NCBI RefSeq assembly: GCF_947494025.1
Contig: NZ_CANLTQ010000009.1
Location: 47,746-111,745 of the forward strand
From: an uncultured Jannaschia sp.
GTDB lineage: Bacteria > Pseudomonadota > Alphaproteobacteria > Rhodobacterales > Rhodobacteraceae
Length of the DNA: 64,000 bases
Reading direction: 5' to 3'
The position numbers and the translations under genes were made by a program. The first letter of the stretch is position 1. Every line of letters begins with the position of its first letter. The notes beneath the pieces are model-generated. The model was not told where the DNA came from and searched no databases. It saw nothing but the letters and a program-made list of their open reading frames with translations. Of this stretch, positions 39,109 to 48,574 are shown piece after piece.

Positions 39109-39189
39109 ACTCCCCTTGGGTGGCGGGGCGATCCATCGCCGCCCCGTCCGATCGGTCAGCGACCCCGGACGGGGCCGCAGGTCAGGCCG

Positions 39190-40206
39190 TCACTCGAGCA
39201 GGCCGGCTTCGCGATAGAAGCGCTCCGCCCCGGGATGCAGGGGGATGCCGACGCCTTCGAGCGCGGTTTCCGCCGTGATCGAGGCGCCCTTGGCGTGGCC
39301 GCCGTCGAGCAGCGCGCGGGTGTTGTCGTTCCACAGCGCCTTGGTGATCTCGTAGATCAGCTCCTCGGGCTGGTCGGCGGAGGTGACCCATTGCGCGCCG
39401 ACGCTGATCGTCGTGACGTCCTCTTCCTGCCCCTCGTAGGTGCCCGCGGGGATCAGGTCCTCCGCGAAGAACTCGTAGTTGCTCAGAATGCCCGAAGCCG
39501 CGTCGCCGTCGATGGGAATGACGCGGATGTCTTCCTGCGAGGCCAGCTCCGCGATGGCGCCGGCGGGGAAGCCGCCCACGAAGAAGAACGCGTCCATCGC
39601 GCCGTCGCGCATCCGGTCGGCGGCCTGGTCGGGCTTGAGGTACTCGGCCTCGACATCGTCTTCGCCGAGCCCGACGGATTCGAGGATGATGCGCGCGTCG
39701 ACCAGCGTGCCGGAGCCCGGCTCGTCGAGCGAGACGCGCTTGCCGGCGAGGTCCGCCACGCTCTCGATCCCGCTGTCGGCCGAGGCGACGAGATGGATGG
39801 ATTCCGGGTAAAGGTTCGCGATCGCACGCAACGACTCGACCGCCTCCTGCCCTTCCCAGATGCCGGTCCCGGTATAGGCCCAGCTCGCGACGTCGGACTG
39901 CGCGAAGCCGCTTTCGATCGTGCCGCCGGCGATGCCGTTCACGTTGGCGACCGAGCCGTTCGCAGACATCGCGGTGGCGATCAGGCCGGGCGCGCCGCAG
40001 GCGCCGCCCTCCTCGCAGGGACGGCTGCCCGGCGGGGCGGAGATGGCGTTCGCGATCAGACCGCCGATCGGGAAGTAGGTGCCCGACGTGCCGCCGGTGG
40101 CGATGCGGAAGAAGGAGGGCGCCTGCGCCGTGGCCGACCCTGCGATCAGGACCGCCGCCGCGAAGGTGCCCGCCGCCTTCAGGAAGGTGCGTTTCGTCTG
40201 TGTCAT
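39190..40206 (-). CDS. TAXI family TRAP transporter solute-binding subunit
   Basis: 338 residues. N-terminal signal MTQTKRTFLKAAGTFAAAVLIAGSATA; KRTFLK resembles a twin-arginine motif with Lys in place of the first Arg, so export route is uncertain. TAXI landmarks: RIATGGTSGTYFPIGGLIA (about 34-52), CEEGGACGAPG insertion, ESGFAQSDVASWAYTGTG, LYPESIHLV, GKRVSLDEPGSGTLVDAR and FFFVGGFPAGAI. Start ATG 40206 after GGGAG. Works with the fused permease; ligand unknown. Uronate genes follow upstream on the same strand but separated by 70 bases. Confidence 0.93.
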   Translation of the reverse strand: MTQTKRTFLKAAGTFAAAVLIAGSATAQAPSFFRIATGGTSGTYFPIGGLIANAISAPPGSRPCEEGGACGAPGLIATAMSANGSVANVNGIAGGTIESGFAQSDVASWAYTGTGIWEGQEAVESLRAIANLYPESIHLVASADSGIESVADLAGKRVSLDEPGSGTLVDARIILESVGLGEDDVEAEYLKPDQAADRMRDGAMDAFFFVGGFPAGAIAELASQEDIRVIPIDGDAASGILSNYEFFAEDLIPAGTYEGQEEDVTTISVGAQWVTSADQPEELIYEITKALWNDNTRALLDGGHAKGASITAETALEGVGIPLHPGAERFYREAGLLE

Positions 40207-40277
40207 TCGGTATTTCTCCCGTTTGTGCGACCCAGCGTTGTTGAACCGGGCCGGGGATGCAAGAAGAGAACGCTGAA

Positions 40278-41312
40278 TCAGGTCTCGGCGTGCGAGGACC
40301 GGGCCCAGAGGTTGATGTCGGCGTCGAGCGCGTGGTGGTCGATCTCGGCCAGCTCCTCCGGCGTGAATTCGAGATTTCCGACCGCGCCGACGCAATCGGT
40401 GATCTGCTCCGGCCGGCTCGCCCCGATCAGTGCCGTGGTGATCCCCTCGTCGCGGAGCACCCAAGCGATGGCCATCTGCGCCAGCGTCTGCCCGCGCCGC
40501 TCCGCCACGCCGTTCAGCGCCTGGATGCGCGCGACCGTCTCCTCGGTGATCTTCCCGGAATCGAGCGACTTGCCCTGCGCCGCGCGGCTGCCCTCGGGAA
40601 TGCCCTTCAGGTACTTCGTCGTCAGCATCCCCTGCGCCAGCGGCGTGAATGCGATGGAGCCGACGCCAAGTTCCTGTAGCGTGTCCTTGACGCCATCCGT
40701 CTCGATCCAGCGGTTGAACATGTTGTAGGCGGGCTGATGGATCAGGCAGGGCGTGCCCATCTCCTCGAGGATGCGGACTGCCTCGCGGGTCGGGGCGTCG
40801 TTGTAGCTGCTGATCCCCACATAGAGCGCCCGGCCGGAGCGCACGATGTGGTCGAGCGCGCCCATCGTCTCCTCCAGCGGCGTATGCGGGTCGAAGCGGT
40901 GCGAGTAGAAAATGTCGACGTAGTCGAGCCCCATCCGCTTCAGCGACGCGTCGCAGGAGGAGATCAGGTACTTGCGCGACCCCATCTCGCCGTAGGGGCC
41001 GGACCACATCAGGTAACCGGCCTTCGACGAGATCACCATCTCGTCGCGGTGGCCGGCTAAGTCCGATTTCAGGATGCGCCCGAACGCGGCTTCCGCGCTG
41101 CCGCCCGGCGGGCCGTAATTGTTGGCGAGATCGAAATGCGTGATGCCGTGGTCGAAGGCCGTGCGCAGCATCGCGCGCTTGAGCGCGTCCGGCGTGTCGT
41201 CGCCGAAATTGTGCCACAGCCCCAGCGAGATCGCCGGCAGGAGCAGGCCCGACCGACCGCAGCGGCGATAGGGCATCGTGTCGTAGCGGGTCTCCGCGGG
41301 AGCATAGGTCAT
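40278..41312 (-). CDS. aldo/keto reductase (YghZ / L-glyceraldehyde-3-phosphate reductase type)
   Basis: 344 residues. NADPH-dependent TIM-barrel reductase. MPYRRCGRSGLLLPAISLGLWHNFGD start, catalytic set Asp-Tyr-Lys-His visible as HFDLANNYGPP, SSKAGYLMW and YSHRFDPHTPLEE, and GISSYNDAPTREA. This is the YghZ pattern (long loop after SSKAGY). It begins right at the kdgK stop (adjacent, no gap), so it is probably the second gene of kdgK-AKR and may act on sugar acids or aldehydes made in uronate catabolism; that role is inferred. Confidence 0.9.
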   Translation of the reverse strand: MTYAPAETRYDTMPYRRCGRSGLLLPAISLGLWHNFGDDTPDALKRAMLRTAFDHGITHFDLANNYGPPGGSAEAAFGRILKSDLAGHRDEMVISSKAGYLMWSGPYGEMGSRKYLISSCDASLKRMGLDYVDIFYSHRFDPHTPLEETMGALDHIVRSGRALYVGISSYNDAPTREAVRILEEMGTPCLIHQPAYNMFNRWIETDGVKDTLQELGVGSIAFTPLAQGMLTTKYLKGIPEGSRAAQGKSLDSGKITEETVARIQALNGVAERRGQTLAQMAIAWVLRDEGITTALIGASRPEQITDCVGAVGNLEFTPEELAEIDHHALDADINLWARSSHAET

Positions 41313-42212
41313 CTACAGATCCTTCAGGTCAACGAGCGCGCCGCGCTCCGATATCACGCGCGCCGCCAGCGCGCAGCCGGCGGCGATGGCCGCGGCCTCG
41401 TCCTGCCCGCCGAGGCGGGCCGACAGGTAGGCCGCGTTGAAGCTGTCGCCGGCGGCGGTCGAGTCCACCACCCGGGGAAGCGCCTCAGGCGTGACGCGCC
41501 CTGTCTTGCCGCCGTCGGCATGGAGGACCGGCCCGCCGCCGTTCTTGACCACGACCGTTCCCGCGCCCTGACCCAGATAGCGGTCGCGCGTGGCCTCCGG
41601 ATCGGAATCGCCGAAATACCTCGCCTCGTCGTCATGGCTGGGCAGCGCGATGTCGCAGAGCGCGGCGGCCTCCGTGACCGCCTCGCACATCGCGTCCGTG
41701 CCGGGCCAGAGCCCCGGCCGGAGGTTCGGATCGAAGACGACCGTCGTTCCGGCCCCACGGACCCGGCGAAGCGCCTCCATCAGATGCGCCCGCCCCTCGC
41801 CCTCGAGGATCGCCAGCGTGATCCCGGAAAGGTAGACGAGATCGGCCCGCGCGAACGCCGCGTCGAGCCGCGACGGATCCTCCGCGAGCCGGCGCGCTGC
41901 CGATTGCCCGCGCCAGTAGGAGAAGCTGCGCTCCCCGTCCTTCAGGGAGATGAGATAGAGCCCGACCGTGCGCTCCGGGTCGCGGACGACGTGTTCCGCC
42001 CCGATCCTCGAGTCCCGAAGGAATGTCAGCAGTTTGTCCGACATCGCATCCGCGCCCAACGCGGTGACGTAATCGACCTGCCATTCGGGCCGCAGCCGCG
42101 CGAGGTACCAGGCGGTGTTGAACGTGTCGCCAGCATAGCCCAGCCGGTAGGTCCCCGGAGCGTCGAGCGGGGCCAGTTCGGCCATGCATTCCCCGACGGA
42201 AACGATCCTCAT
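41313..42212 (-). CDS. kdgK: 2-keto-3-deoxygluconate kinase
   Basis: 299-residue PfkB-family sugar kinase. MRIVSVGECMAELAP start, GYAGDTFNTAWYLARL (about 26-41), substrate-binding YWRGQSAARRL, FDPNLRPGLW, and the catalytic anion-hole motif DSTAAGDSFNAAYL (Asp about 249). Phosphorylates KDG to KDPG for cleavage by an Entner-Doudoroff aldolase not found here. Start ATG 42212 with GGGGGAA upstream; a longer frame upstream is not family sequence. Divergent from uxaC, joining both branches of uronate breakdown. Confidence 0.94.
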   Translation of the reverse strand: MRIVSVGECMAELAPLDAPGTYRLGYAGDTFNTAWYLARLRPEWQVDYVTALGADAMSDKLLTFLRDSRIGAEHVVRDPERTVGLYLISLKDGERSFSYWRGQSAARRLAEDPSRLDAAFARADLVYLSGITLAILEGEGRAHLMEALRRVRGAGTTVVFDPNLRPGLWPGTDAMCEAVTEAAALCDIALPSHDDEARYFGDSDPEATRDRYLGQGAGTVVVKNGGGPVLHADGGKTGRVTPEALPRVVDSTAAGDSFNAAYLSARLGGQDEAAAIAAGCALAARVISERGALVDLKDL

Positions 42213-42324
42213 CCGCGTTCCCCCATATCGTGCGCTTTTCGGACTGTCATTCGCGACCGTGCCTCCCATACCCGCGCCCGTATCGCCAGAGGCGGGCCGA
42301 AGCCGCCGGAAACAGGGTGTCGTC

Positions 42325-42339
42325 ACGTCGCTGCGACGT
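42325..42339. promoter_or_regulatory. 15-base palindrome in the kdgK-uxaC divergent region
   Basis: ACGTCGC-T-GCGACGT is a perfect odd palindrome just ahead of the uxaC -35 element and 113 bases from the kdgK start. It may be a second operator in this control region; the binding protein is unknown. Confidence 0.35.
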
Positions 42340-42345
42340 CATGAT

Positions 42346-42372
42346 TTGACATCTGGTATTCTACCATATTAC
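42346..42372 (+). promoter_or_regulatory. uxaC operon promoter with embedded GntR-type operator
   Basis: TTGACA (42346-42351) is a consensus -35; TATTAC (42367-42372) is a possible -10 with a short 15-base spacer. Between them the perfect palindrome TGGTATTCTACCA (42354-42366) has TGGT/ACCA half-sites like those of FadR-subfamily GntR regulators. Binding by the GntR protein encoded at the operon end (50013-50717) would block transcription until a uronate-derived inducer is present; this is inference. Confidence 0.55.
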
Positions 42373-42425
42373 CGAGATGCAACACGGAGGCCGTTATTCG
42401 GTCGACGCGGCGAGGGGGGATACCG

Positions 42426-43823
42426 GTGGCACGACTCGATCCCGATCGTCTGTTCCCGACGGACGATCGTACGCGCGGCCTTGCGCGGGACTTCTACACC
42501 CGGATCAAGGAGCGGCCGATCGTCAGCCCGCACGGTCATTGCGACCCCGCCTGGTTCGCCGAGAACGCGCCCTTTCCCGATCCCGCACGTCTGTTCGTGA
42601 CCCCGGACCATTACGTGTTTCGTATGCTGTTCTCGCAGGGTGTGCCGCTCGAAAGCCTCGGCATCGCCCGCCGCGACGGGGCGGAGGTCGAGACCGACGG
42701 CCGCGCGATCTGGCGGGTCTTCGCGTCGCACTGGCACCTGTTCCGCGCCACGCCCTCGCAAATGTGGGTGGAGCACGCGCTCGAGGACGTGTTCGGCTGG
42801 GAGGAGACGCTTTCGGCGGAGACGGCGGACGCGGCCTACGACCACATCGTCGCGAAGCTGGCCGATCCCGCCTTCCGGCCCCGCGCGCTCTACGACCGGT
42901 TCGGGATCGAGGTTCTGGCCACGACCGATTCCGCGCTCGACCCGCTTTCGCATCACAAGACGATCCGCGCCGCCGACTGGAACGGACGCATCGTTCCGAC
43001 CTACCGCCCCGACGCGACCGTCGATCCCGAGGCGCAGGGCTTCGCCGCCAACGTCGCCCAGTTGGGCGAGATCACCGGCGAGGACACGACCACCTGGACC
43101 GGCTACCTCGCCGCGCACCGGAAGCGCCGGGCCGACTTCATCGCCCTCGGCGCCACCGCGACGGATCACGGCCACCCGACGGCGCGGACCGCCGATCTCC
43201 ACGACCCGGCCGCGCTCTTTGCGCGCGTCCTGGGCGGCGCATCGGCGGAGGACGGCGAGGCGTTCCGCGCGCAGATGCTGACCGAGATGGCGCGGATGTC
43301 GCTCGAGGACGGGTTGGTCATGCAGATCCATGCCGGCGCGTCGCGCAACCATTCGCGGGCGATGCATGCATTGTTCGGCCCCGACAAGGGCTTCGACATT
43401 CCCGCACGCACCGATTACGTCGGCGCGCTGAAGCCGCTTCTGGACGCGCACGGCACCGATCCGCGGCTCCGCGTCATCCTCTTCACGCTGGACGAGACGG
43501 TCTACACGCGGGAGCTCGCGCCGATGGCGGGGGTCTATCCCTCACTGCTGCTCGGGCCTGCCTGGTGGTTCTTCGACAGCCCCGAGGGGATGCGTCGCTA
43601 CCGCGAGGCGGTGACCGAGACCGCCGGCTTCTACAACACGGCCGGGTTCAACGACGACACCCGTGCCTTCTGCTCGATCCCCGCGCGCCACGACGTCGCA
43701 CGCCGGGTCGACTGCGCCCATCTCGCCACCCTCGTCGCGACCGGACGACTGACCCGGCCGGACGCGGAGGAGGTGGCCGAAGACCTCGCCTACGGGCTCG
43801 CCAAGAAGGCCTACCGGCTCTGA
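42426..43823 (+). CDS. uxaC: glucuronate/galacturonate isomerase
   Basis: 465 residues. Isomerises D-glucuronate to fructuronate and D-galacturonate to tagaturonate. Amidohydrolase-related: metal motif [21 protein letters not shown] (HxH about residue 36), [40 protein letters not shown] and [17 protein letters not shown]. The start is a GTG at 42426 with GGGGGGA upstream. First gene of a long operon with a TRAP transporter and unsaturated-uronate enzymes. Mannonate and altronate dehydratases are not in the window. Confidence 0.95.
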   Translation: MARLDPDRLFPTDDRTRGLARDFYTRIKERPIVSPHGHCDPAWFAENAPFPDPARLFVTPDHYVFRMLFSQGVPLESLGIARRDGAEVETDGRAIWRVFASHWHLFRATPSQMWVEHALEDVFGWEETLSAETADAAYDHIVAKLADPAFRPRALYDRFGIEVLATTDSALDPLSHHKTIRAADWNGRIVPTYRPDATVDPEAQGFAANVAQLGEITGEDTTTWTGYLAAHRKRRADFIALGATATDHGHPTARTADLHDPAALFARVLGGASAEDGEAFRAQMLTEMARMSLEDGLVMQIHAGASRNHSRAMHALFGPDKGFDIPARTDYVGALKPLLDAHGTDPRLRVILFTLDETVYTRELAPMAGVYPSLLLGPAWWFFDSPEGMRRYREAVTETAGFYNTAGFNDDTRAFCSIPARHDVARRVDCAHLATLVATGRLTRPDAEEVAEDLAYGLAKKAYRL

Positions 43824-43849
43824 CACGACACCAAAGGGAGAACCAACAC

Positions 43850-44833
43850 ATGAAACCGACGAGAACCCTGATTACGGCCCTGCTGGCCAGCGCGGCGCTG
43901 ACCGGCGCGGCGTTCGCGCAATGCGAGACGACCCTGCGCTCCTCCGACACCCACCCCGAGGGCTATCCCACGGTCGTGGCGGTCGAGCGGATGGGCGAGA
44001 TGGTCGAGGAGCGCACCGACGGGCGCATCTGCATCGAGGTGTTCCACTCCGCACAGCTCGGAGAGGAGAAGGACACGATCGAGCAGACTCAGTTCGGCGT
44101 GATCGACCTCAACCGTGTCTCGCTGGGGCCGTTCAACAACATCGTCGAGGAGACGCAGGTCGTCTCGCTGCCCTACATCTTCCGCTCGGTCGAGCACATG
44201 CACAACGTCATGGACGGCCCGATCGGCGACGAGATCCTGGCCGCGTTCGAGGCGCACGATCTCGTCGGCCTGGCTTTCTACGACGGCGGCTCGCGCAGCT
44301 TCTACAATTCCGAGAAGCCGATCGAGTCGATGGAAGATCTGCAGGGCATGAAGTTCCGCGTCATGCAGTCCGACATTTTCGTCGACATGGTCTCCGCCCT
44401 CGGCGCGAACGCGACGCCGATGCCCTACGGCGAAGTCTATTCCTCGATCCAGACCGGCGTGATCGACGGCGCGGAGAACAACTGGCCCTCCTACGACAGC
44501 TCGGGCCATTTCGAGGTCGCGAAGTACTACACGCTGGACGAGCACCTCATCGTGCCCGAGGTTCTGGTGATGGCGAAGTCGAGCTGGGACCAGCTCTCGC
44601 CGGAAGATCAGGAGATCGTGCGCCAGGCCGCCAAGGACAGCGTTCCGGTCATGCGCGAGCTCTGGGCGGAACGTGAGGCCGAGTCCGAGCAGAAGGTCCG
44701 CGACGCCGGCGTCGAGATCGTGAGCGACATCGACAAGACGCCCTTCATCGAGGCGATGGTTCCGGTCTACGAGAAGCACGTGACGTCCGACAAGCTGAAG
44801 GATCTCGTCGAGCGCATCCAGGCGACCGAGTAA
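43850..44833 (+). CDS. TRAP transporter solute-binding protein (DctP family), probably uronate-specific
   Basis: 327 residues with a signal peptide [24 protein letters not shown]. DctP features: [41 protein letters not shown], the carboxylate-binding Arg in MKFRVMQSD and [25 protein letters not shown] (about 201-225). Its place between uxaC and kdg/kdu genes predicts galacturonate, glucuronate or unsaturated uronates as ligand, as for other TRAP receptors in uronate operons. GGGAG precedes the ATG. Confidence 0.93.
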   Translation: MKPTRTLITALLASAALTGAAFAQCETTLRSSDTHPEGYPTVVAVERMGEMVEERTDGRICIEVFHSAQLGEEKDTIEQTQFGVIDLNRVSLGPFNNIVEETQVVSLPYIFRSVEHMHNVMDGPIGDEILAAFEAHDLVGLAFYDGGSRSFYNSEKPIESMEDLQGMKFRVMQSDIFVDMVSALGANATPMPYGEVYSSIQTGVIDGAENNWPSYDSSGHFEVAKYYTLDEHLIVPEVLVMAKSSWDQLSPEDQEIVRQAAKDSVPVMRELWAEREAESEQKVRDAGVEIVSDIDKTPFIEAMVPVYEKHVTSDKLKDLVERIQATE

Positions 44834-44894
44834 TCCGACCGCATCCCCCGGCCGCGGCGCCGGGGGATGGCCCCACGCCGCGAAAGCATCCACC

Positions 44895-45419
44895 TTGTCC
44901 CCATCCGCTCTTCAAGGCGTCGCCCGCGCGACCGGCCTCCTGGCCCGCCTCGCGCTCTGGGTCGCGGCCATCGGGCTCGTCGCCATGACGGCGATGATCG
45001 CCTGTCAGGTGTTCTGGCGCTACGTCCTCAACGACAGCATCATCTGGACCGAGCCGGCCTCCGTCATGGTGATGGGCTGGTTCATCTTTCTGGGCGCTGC
45101 CGTGGGCATCCGCGAGGGCTACCATCTCAGCTTCGACGTGCTGCTCTACTTCCTTCCCGACAGCGTGGTGCCGTGGCTCCATTCGCTCTCCGACATCGCG
45201 GTGGGGACGTTCGGGCTCGGCATGATCTGGTACGGCACCGAACTCGCCGTGAAGACCGGCGGCAACACCATCCCGTCGCTCGGCATCTCGGGCGCGTTCG
45301 ACTTTCTGCCCATCGTCGCGGGCGGCGTGCTCGTCGTCCTGTTCTCCGTCGAGCGGATCGCGCGCCGCGCGGCGGGGCTTGAAACGGCGCGCTTCGGCGA
45401 GGAGGCGGAGATCGACTGA
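44895..45419 (+). CDS. TRAP transporter small permease (DctQ family)
   Basis: 174 residues, four membrane helices, including VFWRYVLNDSIIWTEPASVMVMGWFIFLGAAVGIREGYHLSFD (about 40-82), the DctQ core. Start is a TTG at 44895 with a poor ribosome site, 61 bases after the receptor gene; no better in-frame start is visible. Its stop shares one base with the next gene's ATG (TGATG). Confidence 0.9.
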   Translation: MSPSALQGVARATGLLARLALWVAAIGLVAMTAMIACQVFWRYVLNDSIIWTEPASVMVMGWFIFLGAAVGIREGYHLSFDVLLYFLPDSVVPWLHSLSDIAVGTFGLGMIWYGTELAVKTGGNTIPSLGISGAFDFLPIVAGGVLVVLFSVERIARRAAGLETARFGEEAEID

Positions 45420-46699
45420 TGGAACTCTGGGTCCTGTTCGGAACGTTCACGTTCCTGCTCCTCATCGGCACGCCCGTCGCCTTCTGCCTCGGGGTGTCGA
45501 GCTTCGCGACGGTCGCCTATCTGGGCCTGCCGCCCGTGGTCGTGTTCCAGCGGCTCAATTCCGGCGTCAGCGTATTCGCGCTGATGGCGATCCCGTTCTT
45601 CATCTACGCGGGCGACTTGATGGTGCGCGGCGACATCGCCCGCCGTCTTGTGGCCCTCGCGGGGGCCTTCGTGGGGCATTTCCGCGGCGGCCTCGGTCAG
45701 GTGAACGTCCTGTCCTCGGTCATGTTCGGCGGCGTGTCGGGCTCGGCGGCGGCCGACGCCTCCGCGGTCGGCGGCCTGATGGTGCCGCAGATGAAGGCGC
45801 GCGGCTACGACGTGGACTACGCGGTCAACATCACCGTCGTCTCCTCGATCATCGCGCTGCTGCTGCCGCCGTCGCACAACATGATCATCTACTCCATCGC
45901 CGCGGGCGGGCGGATCTCCATCGCCGACCTGTTCACGGCGGGCATCCTGCCGGGCTTCCTGCTGGCGCTCGCGCTGATGATCGCCTCCTGGTACGTGGCC
46001 AAGCGGAAGGGCTACCCCGTGCAGGCGTTCCAGGGCTTCCGAATGATCGGCACGCTCTTCGTCGCCGCGGCGCCCGGCCTGATCCTCGTGGCGATCATCT
46101 TCGGCGGCGTCCGTTCGGGCGTCTTCACTGCCTCGGAATCGTCGAACATCGCCGTGATCTACGCGCTGTTCGTCACCTTCTTCGTCTACCGCACACTCAG
46201 CTTCGAAGACTTCAGGGCGGCCACCTTCGCGGCCGTGCGCACGACGGCGATGGTGCTGCTCGTCATCGGCTCGGCCGCGGCCTTCGGCTGGCTTCTGGCC
46301 TATACGCGGGTGCCGGCCTCCATGGTGGCGCTCCTGCAGGGGGTGTCGGACAACCCGATCGTCATCCTGCTCCTGCTGAACGTCGTTCTGCTGATCCTCG
46401 GCACGTTCATGGACATGTCGCCCCTGATCGTCATCACCACGCCGATCTTCCTCCCGGTCGCCACGGCGTTCGGCGTCGATCCGGTGCATTTCGGGGTGAT
46501 CCTGATCCTGAACCTCGGCATCGGCCTGTGCACGCCGCCGGTGGGCGCGGTGCTGTTCGTGGGCTGCGCGGTGGGCCGCATCCCGATCTGGGACGCGGTC
46601 CGCACGATCTGGCCGTTCTACGGGGCCGCGGTCGCCGTGCTGCTGGCCGTCACCTACATCCCGGGGCTGTCGCTCTGGCTGCCGCAACTCTTCCGGTAA
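45419..46699 (+). CDS. TRAP transporter large permease (DctM family)
   Basis: 426 residues with about 12 helices. GTPVAFCLGVSSFATVAYLG, MAIPFFIYAGDLMVRGDIARRLV, SSVMFGGVSGSSAAADASAVGGLMVPQMKARGY-like segment (GSAAADASAVGG visible near 110), LLPPSHNMIIYSIAAGG and LNLGIGLCTPPVGAVLFVGCAVG. Completes the uronate TRAP system with the two preceding genes. Confidence 0.94.
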   Translation: MELWVLFGTFTFLLLIGTPVAFCLGVSSFATVAYLGLPPVVVFQRLNSGVSVFALMAIPFFIYAGDLMVRGDIARRLVALAGAFVGHFRGGLGQVNVLSSVMFGGVSGSAAADASAVGGLMVPQMKARGYDVDYAVNITVVSSIIALLLPPSHNMIIYSIAAGGRISIADLFTAGILPGFLLALALMIASWYVAKRKGYPVQAFQGFRMIGTLFVAAAPGLILVAIIFGGVRSGVFTASESSNIAVIYALFVTFFVYRTLSFEDFRAATFAAVRTTAMVLLVIGSAAAFGWLLAYTRVPASMVALLQGVSDNPIVILLLLNVVLLILGTFMDMSPLIVITTPIFLPVATAFGVDPVHFGVILILNLGIGLCTPPVGAVLFVGCAVGRIPIWDAVRTIWPFYGAAVAVLLAVTYIPGLSLWLPQLFR

Positions 46700-46710
46700 C
46701 GAGGCCTCGC

Positions 46711-47016
46711 ATGCCCCTCCCCGAAGTCGACGCCGATCCCGGCGTCCGCCGTCAGATCCTCGCCGACGCGCCCGAACTGATGGTCGTCGCGTTCCGCTTT
46801 CAGGACGGCGCCGAGGGCAAGCCTCACCATCACCCCCACGTGCAATCCACCTTCGTGCAGTCCGGCCGCTTCCGCTTCACCGTCGCGGGCGAGACGCGGG
46901 AGCTCGGCCCCGGCGACAGCCTCGTCGTGCCGCCCGACGCCGTGCATGGCTGCACCTGCCTCGAGGCGGGCACGCTCATCGACAACTTCACGCCCCGCCG
47001 CGACGACTTCCTCTGA
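46711..47016 (+). CDS. kdgF: cupin protein, KdgF-like unsaturated-uronate ring opener
   Basis: 101-residue single cupin. Metal motif KPHHHPHVQSTFVQSGRFRF (His about 39-43), then GDSLVVPPDAVHGCTCLEAGTLID with the second His. It matches KdgF, which speeds opening of 4,5-unsaturated galacturonate or mannuronate monomers to the linear keto form. The position just before kduI and kduD supports this. A generic sugar-binding cupin cannot be excluded from sequence alone. Starts 11 bases after the permease stop. Confidence 0.85.
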   Translation: MPLPEVDADPGVRRQILADAPELMVVAFRFQDGAEGKPHHHPHVQSTFVQSGRFRFTVAGETRELGPGDSLVVPPDAVHGCTCLEAGTLIDNFTPRRDDFL

Positions 47017-47027
47017 AAGGCCATCCG

Positions 47028-47852
47028 ATGCTCAGGACCGAAACCCGCTACGCGATCGACCCCGCCACCGCGAAGACGCTCGATACCGACGGGCTGCGCG
47101 CACATTTCCACGTGGGCGACCTCTTCGCGGAGGGCGAGGTCCGACTGGTCTACAGCCATTACGACCGCCTGATCCTCGGCAGCGCGGTGCCCACGGGCGG
47201 CACGCTCACCCTCGACAAGGTGGCCGAGACCGGCACCGACAGCATCCTCGACCGGCGCGAGATGGGCGTCCTGAACATCGACGAGACTGGGACGGTGTCG
47301 GTCGGCGGCGAGACGCACAGGGTCGGACGCGGCGAGATCCTTTATATCGGCATGGGGTCCGGCGCGATCGAGTTTTCCGGCGCCGGCCGCTTCTACATCC
47401 TGTCCGCGCCGGCGCACCGCGCCTGCCCGACCCGCCTCGTCACGGTGGAGCAGGCCCGGCGCGTCGAGCTCGGCTCCCGCGAGACGGCGAACGAGCGGGT
47501 CATCATCCAGTTCCTCCACCCGGAGGTGATCGACACCTGCCAGCTCGTCATGGGCTATACCCAGTTCCAGCCGGGCAGCGTGTGGAACACGATGCCCGCC
47601 CACCTGCACGACCGGCGGATGGAGGCGTATCTTTACTTCGACCTCGGTGCGGACCAGCGAGTCTTCCACTTCATGGGTGAGCCGGGGGAGACGCGCCACA
47701 TCGTCGTGGCGAACGAGGAGGCGGTGATCTCGCCGCCCTGGTCGATCCATTGCGGCGCGGGCACGGGGGCCTACACGTTCTGCTGGGCGATGGCGGGCGA
47801 CAACGTCGACTTCACCGACATGGACATGGTGGACATGGGAGCGTTGCGTTGA
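47028..47852 (+). CDS. kduI: 5-dehydro-4-deoxy-D-glucuronate isomerase
   Basis: 274 residues. Isomerises 5-keto-4-deoxyuronate (DKI) to 2,5-diketo-3-deoxygluconate (DKII). VYSHYDRLILGSAVPTGGTLTLD (about 41-63), REMGVLNIDETGTV, PAHRACPTRLVT and the zinc-binding stretch MPAHLHDRRMEAYLYFD (about 190-206) are characteristic. Its stop overlaps the kduD TTG (TTGA), coupling the two consecutive enzymes. Confidence 0.96.
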   Translation: MLRTETRYAIDPATAKTLDTDGLRAHFHVGDLFAEGEVRLVYSHYDRLILGSAVPTGGTLTLDKVAETGTDSILDRREMGVLNIDETGTVSVGGETHRVGRGEILYIGMGSGAIEFSGAGRFYILSAPAHRACPTRLVTVEQARRVELGSRETANERVIIQFLHPEVIDTCQLVMGYTQFQPGSVWNTMPAHLHDRRMEAYLYFDLGADQRVFHFMGEPGETRHIVVANEEAVISPPWSIHCGAGTGAYTFCWAMAGDNVDFTDMDMVDMGALR

Positions 47853-48574
47853 GCCCCTTCTCGCTCGACGGCCGGACGGCGCTGGTGACCGGCGCCAATA
47901 CCGGGATCGGCCAGGCGATCGCCGTGGCGATGGGGAAGGCCGGCGCCGGCGTGATCTGCGCCGGGCGCTCCTCCTGCGCGGAAACGGCCGGCATGATCGA
48001 GGGCGCCGAGGAGATGGCGCTCGACTTCGCCGACCCGCTGGCGGCACGGGACATCTTCGCCGACCGTCGGATCGATATCCTCGTCAACAACGCGGGCATC
48101 ATCCGTCGCGAGGACAGCGCCGAGTTCACCGAGGCCGACTGGGACGACGTGATGGACGTCAACCTGAAGGCCGTTTTCTTCACCTGCCAGGCCTTCGCCC
48201 GGGCCGCCCTGCCCCGCGGCACCGGCCGGATCGTCAACATCGCGTCGCTCCTGTCCTTCCAGGGCGGCATCCGCGTGCCGTCCTACACGGCGTCGAAGCA
48301 CGGCGTCGCGGGCCTGACGAAGATCCTCGCCAACGAATGGGCGCCGAGGGGGATCGGCGTGAACGCCATCGCACCGGGCTACATCGCGACGAACAACACG
48401 CAGGCGTTGCGGGACGACCCCGAGCGCAGCCGGGCGATCCTCGACCGCATCCCCGCGGGCCGCTGGGGCGAGCCCGAGGACATCGCGCAGACCGCCGTGT
48501 TCCTTGCCTCTCCCGCCGCGCGCTATATCCACGGTGCGGTACTCAACGTCGACGGAGGCTGGCTTGCCCGATAA
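47849..48574 (+). CDS. kduD: 2-deoxy-D-gluconate 3-dehydrogenase / 2-keto-3-deoxygluconate oxidoreductase
   Basis: 241-residue classical short-chain dehydrogenase. Coenzyme motif TGANTGIGQAIA (about 15-26), NNAGI, active-site Ser-Tyr-Lys as IASLLSFQGGIRVPSYTASKHG. Reduces DKII to KDG, the KdgK substrate. The start is a TTG at 47849 with GGGAG upstream, overlapping the kduI stop; an upstream in-frame start would lie deep inside kduI. Shares 11 bases with the next gene. Confidence 0.94.
   Translation: MSPFSLDGRTALVTGANTGIGQAIAVAMGKAGAGVICAGRSSCAETAGMIEGAEEMALDFADPLAARDIFADRRIDILVNNAGIIRREDSAEFTEADWDDVMDVNLKAVFFTCQAFARAALPRGTGRIVNIASLLSFQGGIRVPSYTASKHGVAGLTKILANEWAPRGIGVNAIAPGYIATNNTQALRDDPERSRAILDRIPAGRWGEPEDIAQTAVFLASPAARYIHGAVLNVDGGWLAR

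Noticed and set aside
37435..40728. 1097-residue plus-strand frame opposite the TRAP-TAXI genes
   Set aside because: Composition and lack of any domain show it is antisense to three well-supported genes.
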